A stretch of 64,000 nucleotides of DNA, taken from contig CM035417.1 in the NCBI GenBank assembly GCA_020310875.1, positions 84,476,917 to 84,540,916 on the forward strand. The letters are read 5' to 3'. A model generated the notes under the pieces. It was not told the DNA's origin. It saw only the letters and a program-made list of their open reading frames with translations, and searched no databases. Each line of letters starts with the position of its first letter. Position 1 is the stretch's first letter. The stretch comes from Ceratopteris richardii. Taxonomy: Eukaryota; Streptophyta; Polypodiopsida; Polypodiales; Pteridaceae. The translations under genes were made by a program, and so were the position numbers. This document shows positions 13,501 through 23,779 of this stretch, one piece after another.

Positions 13501-15100
13501 AGTTTCCATACTTTTTGAAAAATTTGCATCTTGACTAGAGATGCAATCATGGAACCTAACATCCAACTATTGAACACTAAAGTCCAAGTGATGCTAAAGT
13601 TTATTTACTTCTTTGATGTTCATCACTCGTTAGGATGAAATCAAAAGTTCCATGATTTTTTTGAATTTGGAACATATCAACTATCCTTTGAACTTGAAAA
13701 TTCAATTGATTCTAGTTCCATTTGATTTTATTTGATGCTTATTACAACTTGGGATAGAATCAGATCAAACTTCCAAAGGAAACTTTATCAACCTACTTGA
13801 ATGCATGATTTCCTAAATCCAAGCTAATGATTCCATCTAGGATTGTCGTTAGGATTTTCTAAGTCTTTTTCCTAAACTTAGAGTCATCATGAAAATTTTC
13901 AAGCAGTCCTATTTTCTTGCCATTCGAATGAGCAAGAAAATTGAACACTTGATTTTCAAAGAACCTACTTTTCTTAATCAAGACTCCTAATTTGTGATAC
14001 CTAAGTATCACGTTTGGGAAAACGAACTAGCTACTTGAGTTGTATGGCAGCTAGGAGCCGTGCAACTACTTAGTTTGCTATTTTCCCTAGCCATCTAAGT
14101 CGAGTTAAAAAAGCGTAAGTATTCAACTACTTAAGGAACAATCATGCATATGTGAATGCCTGTTTTTGCATGCAAATGCATGTGAGTGCATGCACGTGTT
14201 GGCATTCTCCTTTCATGCACCAAAATTAAATCAAGCAATTCTTGAGCTTGAAAATGCATATTCCCAATCATCCATGCACAAACATTCTACCTGTTCGCTT
14301 TTTAAAAAAAGATATAACCTTTCATGTGCATACACTTGAGCATTAACTACCTTTTTTGAGCAAGAAGAAAACATGTTTTGTGCATGAAAACATTCTTTGA
14401 AAAGGAGAAATGCATCAACATTCTTTTGTAGATGCATGCCTATGCTTGATAAGTGTTTCCATACTTAGATGCTCTCCAATCTGCTTTCATTAAATTGCAT
14501 ACAATGCTTTTGAAATTGAATATTCCTTCCCTACTTCAATGATAATAGCAATGCATTCTATAAGAAAGCATAGAGCAAAGCAAATATTAAAATGAAAACA
14601 TCAACTTGTAAAGTATTTAGCTCTAACTCAAGCTACATTTTTCCATTGATCCTCTGGAAGAGCCATTCTCCTTTGGATCTTCAAACCAAATGAACCTTGT
14701 GTCTCTCCTTGATGCACTTCATCAGTCCTGTGTTGAAAAAATCTTGATCACACATGATGATGATGGTTTGATATTCTGATGCCCCATTGTTACACATAAG
14801 TGAAAGGTAGAGAAAAGAGTTTTCTCTTGCTTCAACTTTAGAGATTCTTGTAATTTTGCATGGCAAATCATCAAAACCAAAAACTTTGTGTCCTCCTGGT
14901 CAGATCCAAACCATACGCTTATAGATTTGAGTACGAATGTCGTACTTTAAGCCTAGTTCTATGGCTTTTTGCACTTCTAATACATTTCCATTCCGTAATA
15001 ATGGAATGTGCTTAGCTTAAACTAAGGAGACAACATGGCTACAACATTATCTCCCATCTTCTTGGTGTAGAGATCAATACCTTTCTATCAATTCATGCAT
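10544..15100 (-). mobile_element. LARD-A internal region (non-coding)
   Basis: About 4.5 kb with no frame longer than about 92 codons on either strand. It is homologous over most of its length to the inside of LARD-B (16131-19300): compare the GAAGAACATG repeats at 10617 and 16206, and the Cys-rich peptide DVFRSTLTIHSLLCTL with DVFRSALIILSLVCTL. It retains about 1.1 kb (13100-14250) missing from LARD-B. Just before the polypurine tract the frame DENIFQGGK resembles the last residues of a Gypsy pol, so the family may derive from Gypsy. No 5' LTR is attached here; the probable one is the inverted LTR at 22002-22510. Confidence 0.7.
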
Positions 15101-15633
15101 TGATCCTTTTACCTCTTCCCCAGATCATGGATTATCAATTGAAGCGATAAAAGTATGAGTGCCCAACAACGGATAGAGCAACTAAATCACAGCTGAGATG
15201 GGAGATTGCAATGTCAAATCCATCTATTAGCCGATCAAGTGCTTGGAGCGATATAATAAATTATAAGAGATATCTGCACAAATGGTTTGAGGAGAAGCTT
15301 CTTTTGTTAGAATTTCAGGTTCAATACCAGTCGTTCGCCCAAGCTTTAAGCCAACATATTTGCTTCGCTCCTTTTAAGCTTCTCTTCGAGGAGATGACAA
15401 ACATGAGAATACGAAATCGGAAATGCTTTTTGGTAGCAGCCGGAGGATGATAGCCTCTCAAATGAAACATTTCACCTTCGAATCTCGCTACAAAAGCTTT
15501 TGCTTTTATCTCACTTCAGAAGCTTTTGCTTTGTGGTATTGCAAAAGTTACATAGAGATGGCTACACATTGTATTGGGCTGAGTGAAATTGCAGGATCAG
15601 GAACGTTTGGTATTGATGATAGATGAGATATAC
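15101..15633. other. Unassigned segment between LARD-A and LARD-B
   Basis: Contains two short overlapping plus-strand frames (15211-15450 and 15423-15626) without recognised domains. It is probably further LARD-A interior into which LARD-B inserted, because the LARD-B LTR starts at 15634. Confidence 0.35.
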
Positions 15634-16115
15634 TGCAACAACCTAAGAATTACGACCACCACATGCTAGAGAGATGACTCTCCTCCCAACCTTATGCTTG
15701 CATATATAGCTGCTCGAATCAACGAGGACCACAAATGTAACTAGAGTCCACAAGTGCATGTGCAATCTCCTCCACTCCTTTCATACCTTCCACTAGAGTC
15801 CACTAGTGGTTGTTGTACTCACCTCTTGAGTTAAGTCCACTAGACTCAAGTTAACTCTCCTTAACTTGAGTTAGAAGGCTCTAGAGCTCCTTGGGCAAAA
15901 CTCCCATGGTCCCCATGGGGATTGAACCCAAGACCTCTTCCTTCACAACATGAGACTTAACCACTAGGCTAAGTGCACTTGAATATGAGAGCACATGAAC
16001 ATGCTTGAGTCTATTCTCGAGATCTTTAGCCCTACAGACCAGTGACCAAACGATATCCGATTTTAGATCTGTCTGAAGCTTTCGGATCCATAGACCATAG
16101 AATTACTTTATTATA
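15634..16115 (-). repeat. LARD-B 3' LTR
   Basis: 482 bp, differing from the LTR at 20500-20984 by a few substitutions and small gaps. In minus sense it ends GGTTGTTGCA. The other end reads TA instead of CA on the plus strand (16114-16115). It holds A/B boxes, a 10-bp-arm inverted repeat (15845-15854 and 15861-15870) and a TATATAG motif near 15700. Confidence 0.9.
15919..15971 (-). promoter_or_regulatory. tRNA-like Pol III box pair in LARD-B 3' LTR
   Basis: Minus strand TAGCCTAGTGGTTAAG (15971-15956) matches a tRNA A box closely. GGTTCAATCC (15928-15919) matches a B box. The spacing of about 45 nt is within the range for Pol III type 2 promoters. Confidence 0.6.
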
Positions 16116-16130
16116 GTCTTTCCCCCTTGG
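16116..16130 (-). other. Polypurine tract of LARD-B
   Basis: On the minus strand a CCAAGGGGGAAAGAC-like purine run sits directly before the 3' LTR. The frame through it reads FEDENLSQGGK, similar to the end of Gypsy pol proteins. Confidence 0.75.
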
Positions 16131-19100
16131 GAAAGATTTTCATCCTCAAAAATAAAGCTATATATATAACTATAGGCAACCCCCGAGCCTCATGTTCTAA
16201 AACTGGAAGAACATGGTCATGTTCTAAAACGGGAAGAACATGTCTCATCTCTGTGGTGGCATCCCTGCCAAAATGATTCAAAACACTGTCTTGTTTTGCA
16301 CTTTGATGAACTGGACAAAGTACAAACTAGTGAAAGAATAATAAGGGCGGATCTAAAGACATCTCTGGCCAATTCACAGATTCTCGATGTGCGATCTAGG
16401 CACAAACATGTGAATTGGGTGGATTCAACTTACTAGTCCATTTCTGGGCATGACTGGTGCATGGACTTAGTAATGAAGATGGGATTCTTATCCCTTGCAA
16501 GACTTTGAGAATTCTTGATTCATTTGTATTTGTTTTGGAAAACTTGAAGTTTGGTTGTCCAAACATCTAACTTAGATGTTTGTACAATGGTTTATTTTGA
16601 TCCAATAGTTACTTGATTTTTCACCCGACTAGAGGACTACTTTGTCCTAATGGGTTTAAAAATCCTATATAAACTTTAGAAGAAAGTTTACCATTTCTAT
16701 TGAGTCAACCATACTATAACTTGACCAATTCAAATTCACAATGAAAATTATCCAACTTAGGAAAATTTTTCTCAAAGACTTGAGGTAAAAGTGCTTGGAA
16801 ATTATCACTCTGTTGAGCAATTCCTAACTTCTCTATTCTAGAGTATAATGGACTCTAGGAAATCTTTTCTGCTATAACTTGAAGCAAACTCAAATAAATA
16901 AGTTCACTTAGACTTATTATCTTTTGAAGATTGAAAAGGTTCTTATACATAACATCTATCTAGGATGTTTTAATTAAGTTATCTAGTTCTAACCAGTAAA
17001 CCCTGGTCTTTTGCAAAAGGAATCAGATACCATATCTGAGCCAATTCCAAAAGATTTGAAAAGCGGAAAGAGATAACTAAAACTTTGTTTAACCAATTCA
17101 AACTTTAAAAATATGTAGACTTGCTATGATTCAAAGTCTAGATGACTCAGGACTTTAACTTCTCAAAGATCTGTTTCAATAGGGTATTGAAGCATTTTCT
17201 TTTTTCTGTCTTTAAGAGAAATCAACTTGATTTTCAAAAAGATTCATAGAGTAAATCTAAACATCATCCACCCACAAGATACTAGTCTGGTATCTAACAT
17301 CAGTGTGTTGACCCAGTGATGTTCTATTGATGAGTTTTTATTTAAACAATGCTTCACTTGAGACTAAGTTCATACCTTATTTCATTCTTTACGACTCCTA
17401 ACTAGGAATGCAATTCTTGTGCATTGTTTTGAGTCAAAGAATTGAATTTGCCAAGTTACACTAGGAACTTGTAGCTTGGCTTCGTTAGTCTATTCCTTAG
17501 TTGAAAGGTTTAGCTCAAAGTCAAAGTCTTACTCTTTCAAAAATTTATCAAATATTTCTGAATCATCAACGCTTTAGCTTGAAGTGTTTTAAGAAGACCT
17601 TGGAAGTTACTGACTTCATATCTTCTTACAAACTTGATCTTGAAGTATCTTGAATTTAAAACTTATCCTTGGAATTTTTAATTTTCTTAAAGATCAGGTC
17701 TAAGTTCAAAATCCATTCTCTGACTAAAGATAATTATCATCGCACGGTCCGATGTCCCATACCATCTTTCCTACATCAATCTGAGTATAAAATCTGGTGT
17801 CCCATACCACCCTATTTTATATTCACATTAATGTGTGTGTGATATTTATCCTAAAGTCTAAACATATCTTAATAGAGTACCTTTTTACTTCAATTCTTTG
17901 AAGTTTTTAGGAATTACCTCTAACTTGATATTCTAGTTTTTTATTCCTTTACACGATCATTTCATGATCTCGTGTATTTTCATATGAAACTTGAAAACCT
18001 TTCACAGAATATCAATTCTTCTTTACCAGAATTTTCAAAAGGAAAACCCACTATCATTCCAAGTTCTTGAATTTTATCAAATTCAACTCTAATTGGTTAT
18101 ACTTGACCAATTTGTAGCGACAAGAGCTTTTTACTTCTTGTCTTTAGATTCCTTTCTAACAAAAGCTTTTAAGTAGCTACCTCGAGGACTTTATAAGAAT
18201 CTCTTTACTGCATAAGTCTAAGCATCTGCTCATGCTTTCTGGATTTCACCTTTAGGAAATCCCTTTAAGGATAGGTAAACTTTATGTTTTACCTTCCATA
18301 GACTTAATTACCATCGACACAGTTGCAGACTACATACTTGGAATATTTACTCAGTTCAAACTTGGAACAATTTACTATTTCGATTGCCAATACTTGGGAA
18401 AACTTCACAATAGTTCCAACCGCAATTCTTGGACAACCATGGCCAAGATTAATCAATTCTTGTTGATCATGCGATAAAATAAAGACTTGATTTTTATCTT
18501 TAAGATCTCTTTGAACTATCACAAGCTTCTTTGCTTACCCATGGGCTTTTTAGAGATCTTTCCCCTACTCAAGTCCAAGCACATACTAATGCCTTTCAGA
18601 TTCTAAAGCTAAGAATCTTTGATACACTTCCAGGTGATATCAAACATTTGGACTCAAGTACCACTTCTGGTGGTTTGGGACTACTAGGGAACTACTTACT
18701 AACTAAAGAGTTTAAAGAATTTCCTTCTCACTACTTGGGAGAACATTATTCTTCAATGACTAGAGATCCGTTCTAGGCCATGACATGTGTGCATCTGATC
18801 ATCCATGTCCAATCATCCATGCACAAAATATCTATCTTTTTCCTTACAAAAAGTTATAAGCATATATGTGCACAGGCTTGAGTGCATCCTATTCCTTTTG
18901 CAAGCAAGAAGAAAATATAAATTGTGCATCAAAACATTCTTTCATATACGCACGCTTGTGCTTAATGAGTGTTTCAATATGTTTATGCTCTTTCATGTAG
19001 CTTTCAATAATCAAGATTATAAAAAATGAGGTTTACTTTTATACTTCAATGATTAAAATGCATCCTACATGAAACCAGAGAGCAAAAAACAAATATTGAA

Positions 19101-20479
19101 GCCAATCACTAACTTGGAAAATACTTATCTCCCAATTGAGCTACATCCTTCCTGTGATCCTTGGGGAGAGTCATTTCTCCATCCTTTGATCTTCATTTCA
19201 AGAAGTCATATAGCATACAAGACCACCTTTATGCTTCCTTGATGCCTTCCATATCCTTTGGAAATAGTTGAAGAAAAAACTACTTCACGTCAATTTTGGC
19301 AATAGATAGCTTAGTTCTGAATAGAATTCTATTTATTTTCTATACTCTTGTGGATAGCACAAAACTCCAAAGTGCACAGATCACGAGTTCTTTCCCATTT
19401 TGAAAGCTATTTTCAAAAATAAGACTATGGTTTTTTTTCTCTGTGCACAACAGAAAGCAATTTGTTTTTTCTAAGAAAAACAAACGTCGAATTCTCATCC
19501 CCGTTCTTGGGTTAGAACAACTCGTCTGAAGTGATGTATGAGGTCGAATACAGCATCGACATATTCTACTGGCGCACGGTTTTGCTCAAGACAAGCTATC
19601 TGCTCTCATGGATAAAAGGGATCCTGCGTTTGTTAGAATTGCTAAAATGATTCGCTAAATATCTTTTGGCGCCCTAGTAGAATATCAGTAGGCTGCACCC
19701 ACGGATAGAACGGATCTATCGATCTTCAGAGGGATGAGTTCGAATCAACAAAAAACTAGGTGATGCCATGACTGAGGCATAGTCACGCGTTCAATCCTTG
19801 ACAGTCACATCTCTGCAAACTTTATCAATTTTCCAAGAAATATTAAGGATAAACTGGACCAAAAATAGCCACGTCGATAAATTGATCGCTCTTGAGGATA
19901 AAGCACAAACACAGAGCTGCAGGCCGATGAGCACTGCATAGCATTGAAAGCTCTGAGAAAATAGAAATATAATTTACTGTCCTTCTATAGGCATCGTGTG
20001 CACGGGATGCTTTGATGGTTACAGCAAGTTCTTGCTTGTGGTAAATGATGGGTTCAATTACGTCAATCTGCAGTTGCGTATCTCACAGCTGCTTCTTGAT
20101 CGCTGAAGACGATGAACTCCGATATGGAGATTCCAAGATCGAGTCTCTGCAATCGGCATAGTTGATGAAAACCTCCTATTGCAATCTTCTACAGCGGGAA
20201 AACTAACCATAATACTGTTAAATAGCGCAAACTTTGGATACCTATGCGCGTAGCACTTATGGCTATGAGAGCTCTCTGCTATCCTGAACATCACGGGATC
20301 AATCCCGCACACCGTCTATTTTTTGTAGCCTCCTCCTTGTGGTAGCGCGCCACACGAATTCAGGAGTAATCGACGCACGCCCGAGAGCAATGGACTCCAC
20401 GCACAAGCGACTCAATCTATGAAAATGTTGATGCTAATTGCGAGAATGATGATAAGGCTCGTTCCAAGGTCACCATGGA

Positions 20480-20499
20480 AGCTCTGGCTCTAATACCAA
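20480..20499 (-). other. Primer binding site of LARD-B
   Basis: Directly inside the 5' LTR the minus strand reads TTGGTATTAGAGCCAGAGC. It matches the usual plant site TGGTATCAGAGC, complementary to the 3' end of initiator Met-tRNA, with one change. Confidence 0.85.
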
Positions 20500-20984
20500 T
20501 GCAACAACCTAAGAATTACGACAACCACATGCTAGAGAGATGACTCTCCTCCCAACCTTATGCTTGCATATATAGCTGCTCGAATCAACGAGGACCACAA
20601 ATGTAACTAGAGTCCACAAGTGCATGTGCAATCTCCTCCACTCCTTTCATACCTTCCACTAGAGTCCACTAGTGGTTGTTGTACTCACCTCTTGAGTTAA
20701 GTCCACTAGACTCAAGTTAACTCTCCTTAACTTGAGTTAGAAGGCTCTAGAGCTCCTTGGGCAAAACTCTCTCCCCATGCTCCCCATGGGGATTGAACCC
20801 AAGACCTCTTCCTTCACAACATGAGACTTAGCCACTAGGCTAAGTGGATCATTTGAATATGAGAGCACATGAACATGCTCTATTCTCGAGATCTTTGGCC
20901 CTACAGACGAGTGACCAAACGATATCCGATTTCAGATCTGTCTGAAGCAGTCGGATCCATAGACCATAGAATTACTTTATTACA
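20500..20984 (-). repeat. LARD-B 5' LTR
   Basis: 485 bp with TG...CA ends, followed by flank TATAG. It carries the same A box, B box, inverted repeat and TATA motif as its partner at 15634-16115. Confidence 0.9.
20790..20842 (-). promoter_or_regulatory. tRNA-like Pol III box pair in LARD-B 5' LTR
   Basis: Minus strand TAGCCTAGTGGCTAAG (20842-20827) and GGTTCAATCC (20799-20790). Both boxes are kept in this copy. Confidence 0.6.
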
Positions 20985-20989
20985 TATAG

Positions 20990-21440
20990 ACTATCATCAA
21001 GTTGCAGATTCAAATCATGCAATCTACAGATGATGTTGTTGATGCCTTTAAACTTCCAATTCACAAAAGTTTTACTGCTTTCGACTGTTGTAAATTATAT
21101 TGTATTATGCATACAATCAAAACAACATGAGGTAATAAATAAAATGAATATCTCTTCTCTAAGATGGAGAGTTCAAATCTATTTGCGATGCAAAATGAAA
21201 AGGTAGCATGCACAACGTGGTGGAATATCTAAAAAACTTAAGCCAATCAATGAAATTGTAACTTCAAATCTGTAGATTCACTCCTCTATAGATATTGTTG
21301 CACTATTATGCTTTCTACCATGTTGTGCAAATCAGTATAACATGGTGGATGAAGTCATGTCTAGAACTTAGATGACGCAAGTTGGATCACTGTCATACAC
21401 TACAATGCGTGAAACGTATGCTGTTATCAATATTTTGCTA
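20990..21440. other. Unassigned segment
   Basis: No coding frame or known repeat is recognised. In the proposed history this would be the 5' interior of LARD-A, left beside LARD-B after the neighbouring segment flipped. Confidence 0.3.
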
Positions 21441-22001
21441 CATTAGGATCAAGCCTAAAGTAATGAAATCCCTAGACCGGGGAAAATTGCATCAAGAGGT
21501 GTTAAAGATGGCAAGTAATGATATTCGAGGTGTAGCCAAATGGAAAGAGTTCGTAGATACTTTTGCAATAGCCACATCTTCAAGTGCTATATAAGCACAA
21601 ACCCTGATGATGAGAGGAGCAAAGGAACATGCAGAAGCTAAACAAATCAAAATCAAACGACCAATATCAAACATACAAGAAAACAAAAATAAGCAAAACC
21701 CACCAAGAGAACAACATGAGGCTTCCCATAATCTGATAGACTCCTCGCTTCTAAGGGAGGATAATCAACAAAAGAAAGAAGTAAGACATGATAGTAACCA
21801 AGATTTAAAGATATCTATGGGATGTCAAGGTGATCAAAAAGAGATTGAAAATGAAATATCTCAAGATAATCCAGTGAGTCTCTGTGAAGATCAAGCACAA
21901 GATGGTTCCTTAAGTGATGAAACCAAACAATATTTGAGGAACTATTTGATGCCATATGATACTGAAACATCTCTTCAAACATATGATTCAAACATGAAAT
22001 A
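21440..22001 (+). pseudogene. Gag-like gene copy 2, middle part (inverted)
   Basis: The plus strand encodes KVMKSLDRGKLHQEVLKMAS, ALMMRGAKEHAEAKQIKIK and on to YDSNMK at 22001. This aligns with the third section of copy 1 (5365-4830), which is on the minus strand. The rest of copy 2 (22605-23630 and 8844-10081) is also on the minus strand, so this piece is flipped. It ends exactly at the LTR at 22002, at the same codon position where the other half resumes at 10081. One in-frame stop interrupts it after SSAI. Confidence 0.65.
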
Positions 22002-22149
22002 GGTAATAAAGTAAGCCTACGATCTAAGGATCTGACCAGCTTCGATGGATCTAAAATCGGACACCATTTGGTCATCTGTGTCTATGACCAAAGATCTCGA
22101 GTTTAGACTTACTAGGAGGTCTTGTGCTCTTGTGAACAAGTGATCCACT

Positions 22150-22203
22150 TAGCTTAGCGGTTAAGGCTCGAGGATGAGAAGGAGGAGGTCTTGGGTTCAA
22201 TCC
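22150..22203 (+). promoter_or_regulatory. tRNA-like Pol III box pair in LTR
   Basis: TAGCTTAGCGGTTAAG (A box) and GGTTCAATCC (B box), about 44 nt from start to start. Followed by CATGGG, not by a T run, so no Pol III terminator is seen close by. Confidence 0.6.
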
Positions 22204-22288
22204 CCATGGGATACATGGGGGGAGTTAACTTGAGTTAACCAGGACACTTGCCACACATGCAGTTACATGGTTGACACATGGATGGTTA

Positions 22289-22504
22289 GTATCCACCTAC
22301 CCAAGAAGGCAATCCCCTGGAGAGAGCTATATATAGAGGCATTTGGTTAGGAGGAGATTCATCTCTATAGCATGTGGTGGTTGTAATAGTTGTAATCATG
22401 TAATAGTATCCACCTACCCAAGAAGGCAATCCCCTGGAGAGAGCTATATATAGAGGCATTTGGTTAGGAGGAGATTCATCTCTATAGCATGTGGTGGTTG
22501 TAAT
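22289..22504 (+). repeat. Tandem duplication inside the LTR (2 x 99 bp)
   Basis: 22289-22387 and 22406-22504 are almost identical, and both contain GCTATATATAGAGGC. The LTR therefore carries two candidate Pol II start regions. Confidence 0.9.
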
Positions 22505-22510
22505 CTTACA

Positions 22511-22525
22511 TTGGTATTAGAGCCC
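22511..22525 (+). other. Primer binding site
   Basis: TTGGTATTAGAGCCC right after the LTR, matching the initiator Met-tRNA site of LARD-B. Its plus orientation confirms that this LTR is a 5' LTR pointing right. Confidence 0.8.
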
Positions 22526-22604
22526 TAGGTTGAGGATCCATGGAGATATTGGTAGGATTTCATCATCCTCATACTTTTCACATGTATTCTCTCCTTGCCT
22601 AAGT

Positions 22605-23630
22605 TTATTTTGAAGAAGATATAGAAATGTTTTCATTGTTCTCGCGAGTTGTATACCTCTCCGAGTTGTATATTTGACACGCATATGTAGGTGTATGGGA
22701 AGTTGAAGCAGCATTACCAGAAGTGCCAGGGAAGAACACTTTCATGCCTCCCCAAGCAAAATTTATGTTTATCTTTTCCCTAGTTTTCGAGTCGTAGATC
22801 ATCTTTTTATAAATAAACACTAAGTTTTTGGCCAATGCTTCTTAAAACCTCTCACACGAGTATCTGTTGTGTTCTAAGGAGTCATACGAGCTACACCTCT
22901 TAATTTCAAGAGTTTTGGGGGTTTTATTTATAGTTGTCTACAGGGATTGGGATTCTATCATCTGTTTAACACTCCGATTCGTGAGATCACTAAATCTCTT
23001 AAACATTTCCTCCATGGTGTTGGGAGGCACAACATCCTTCCCAGTTTGGCAGATTGGCTTGAGTATTTGGGGTAGGTTGATGTGATGCCTACATTTGCTC
23101 ATCTTGTAAGTCCTCCTACCAATCTTGCATGAATTATACCATGGTTCTTTTCTTTTCTACGTACTTCTTTACTACTCCCTCCACCTCATCCCAATTTCTT
23201 GTAAGCCCGAAATTTTTCTTCATTTCCACAATAATGGGAGAAGTTCTTCACAAGCCTTTATATCTATGGATTGTAGAAACAAGGATACTCTTTCATGTTC
23301 TATTGCTCTCCTATCATGTTCCATCAAGACATCCTCGAGTGCGAACATTTTTATCAGAGTTGATTTGTATCGTGACCACCTTTTTTGTGTTTCCATTGGT
23401 AGTCGGTCACCCAAATGTAGCTCACAAACGTACACAAAGTTTTCAATAAGTTCCATATCATTCAGGGGTGTAAGCTCGACCCTAAGGTACTGAGGTTCTA
23501 GCTCATATTCCTTGCAAAACTGCATAATATTTTTGCCATCAAAGTAGCCATGTTGCTTAATAACGTGCTCATGACATGTTTGAATGGGACTTTTCTTTTT
23601 CTCATCTTACTAAAAATGCAAAAGCTGGGT
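22605..23630 (-). pseudogene. Gag-like gene copy 2, N-terminal and knuckle parts
   Basis: From 23600 down: CHEHVIKQHGYFDGKNIMQF, then ELHLGDRLPMETQKRW (shared with copy 1) and a deletion that removes about 60 residues of the helical region. The second section (22865-22650) contains LAKNLVFIYKKMIYDSK and GGMKVFFPGTS. The two UAG codons before ASHQ in copy 1 are present here too (about 23085-23125). The first stop upstream of CHEHV is near 23610. The third section is missing at this end because it was inverted to 21440-22001. Confidence 0.6.
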
Positions 23631-23779
23631 TATGACGTCCATTCACGTAATCATAGTATCTCCCATAAATAGTCAAATGGGAAGAGTTTTCAAGCCATAC
23701 TTTTCACTACTTTTCTACCCTAGTCAATATCTAATCTCAAAGACTCTACTCTCACCTCCTTTCACGTTGGGTTCACCAG

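Larger units (their letters stand above)
15634..20984 (-). mobile_element. LARD-B: complete non-autonomous LTR retrotransposon
   Basis: A 5.35-kb element with two near-identical LTRs in the same orientation (15634-16115 and 20500-20984), ends TG...CA, a primer site and a polypurine tract. Flanks are TATAC (15629-15633) and TATAG (20985-20989), a 5-bp target duplication with one change. The 4.4-kb interior has no frame above about 85 codons and no gag or pol domain, which defines a large retrotransposon derivative. Its mobilisation would need proteins from another element. Compared with LARD-A it lacks about 1.1 kb near 18770. It is nested in or beside LARD-A. Confidence 0.85.
22002..22510 (+). 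repeat. LARD LTR (probable 5' LTR of LARD-A, inverted)
   Basis: About 509 bp, starting GGTAATAAAG (other copies start TGTAAT) and ending CTTACA directly before a primer site. It contains an A box (22150-22165), a B box (22194-22203) and two TATA motifs, because 22289-22387 is repeated at 22406-22504 with an 18-bp spacer. Flank AAATA (21997-22001) pairs with AATTA beside the LTR at 10082. That suggests both belong to one insertion in the gag-like gene. Confidence 0.7.

Noticed and set aside
22141..22220. A genuine tRNA gene
   Set aside because: The A and B boxes are good, but the sequence between and around them does not fold into acceptor and anticodon stems by eye, and the same unit recurs inside all LTR copies of a transposon.
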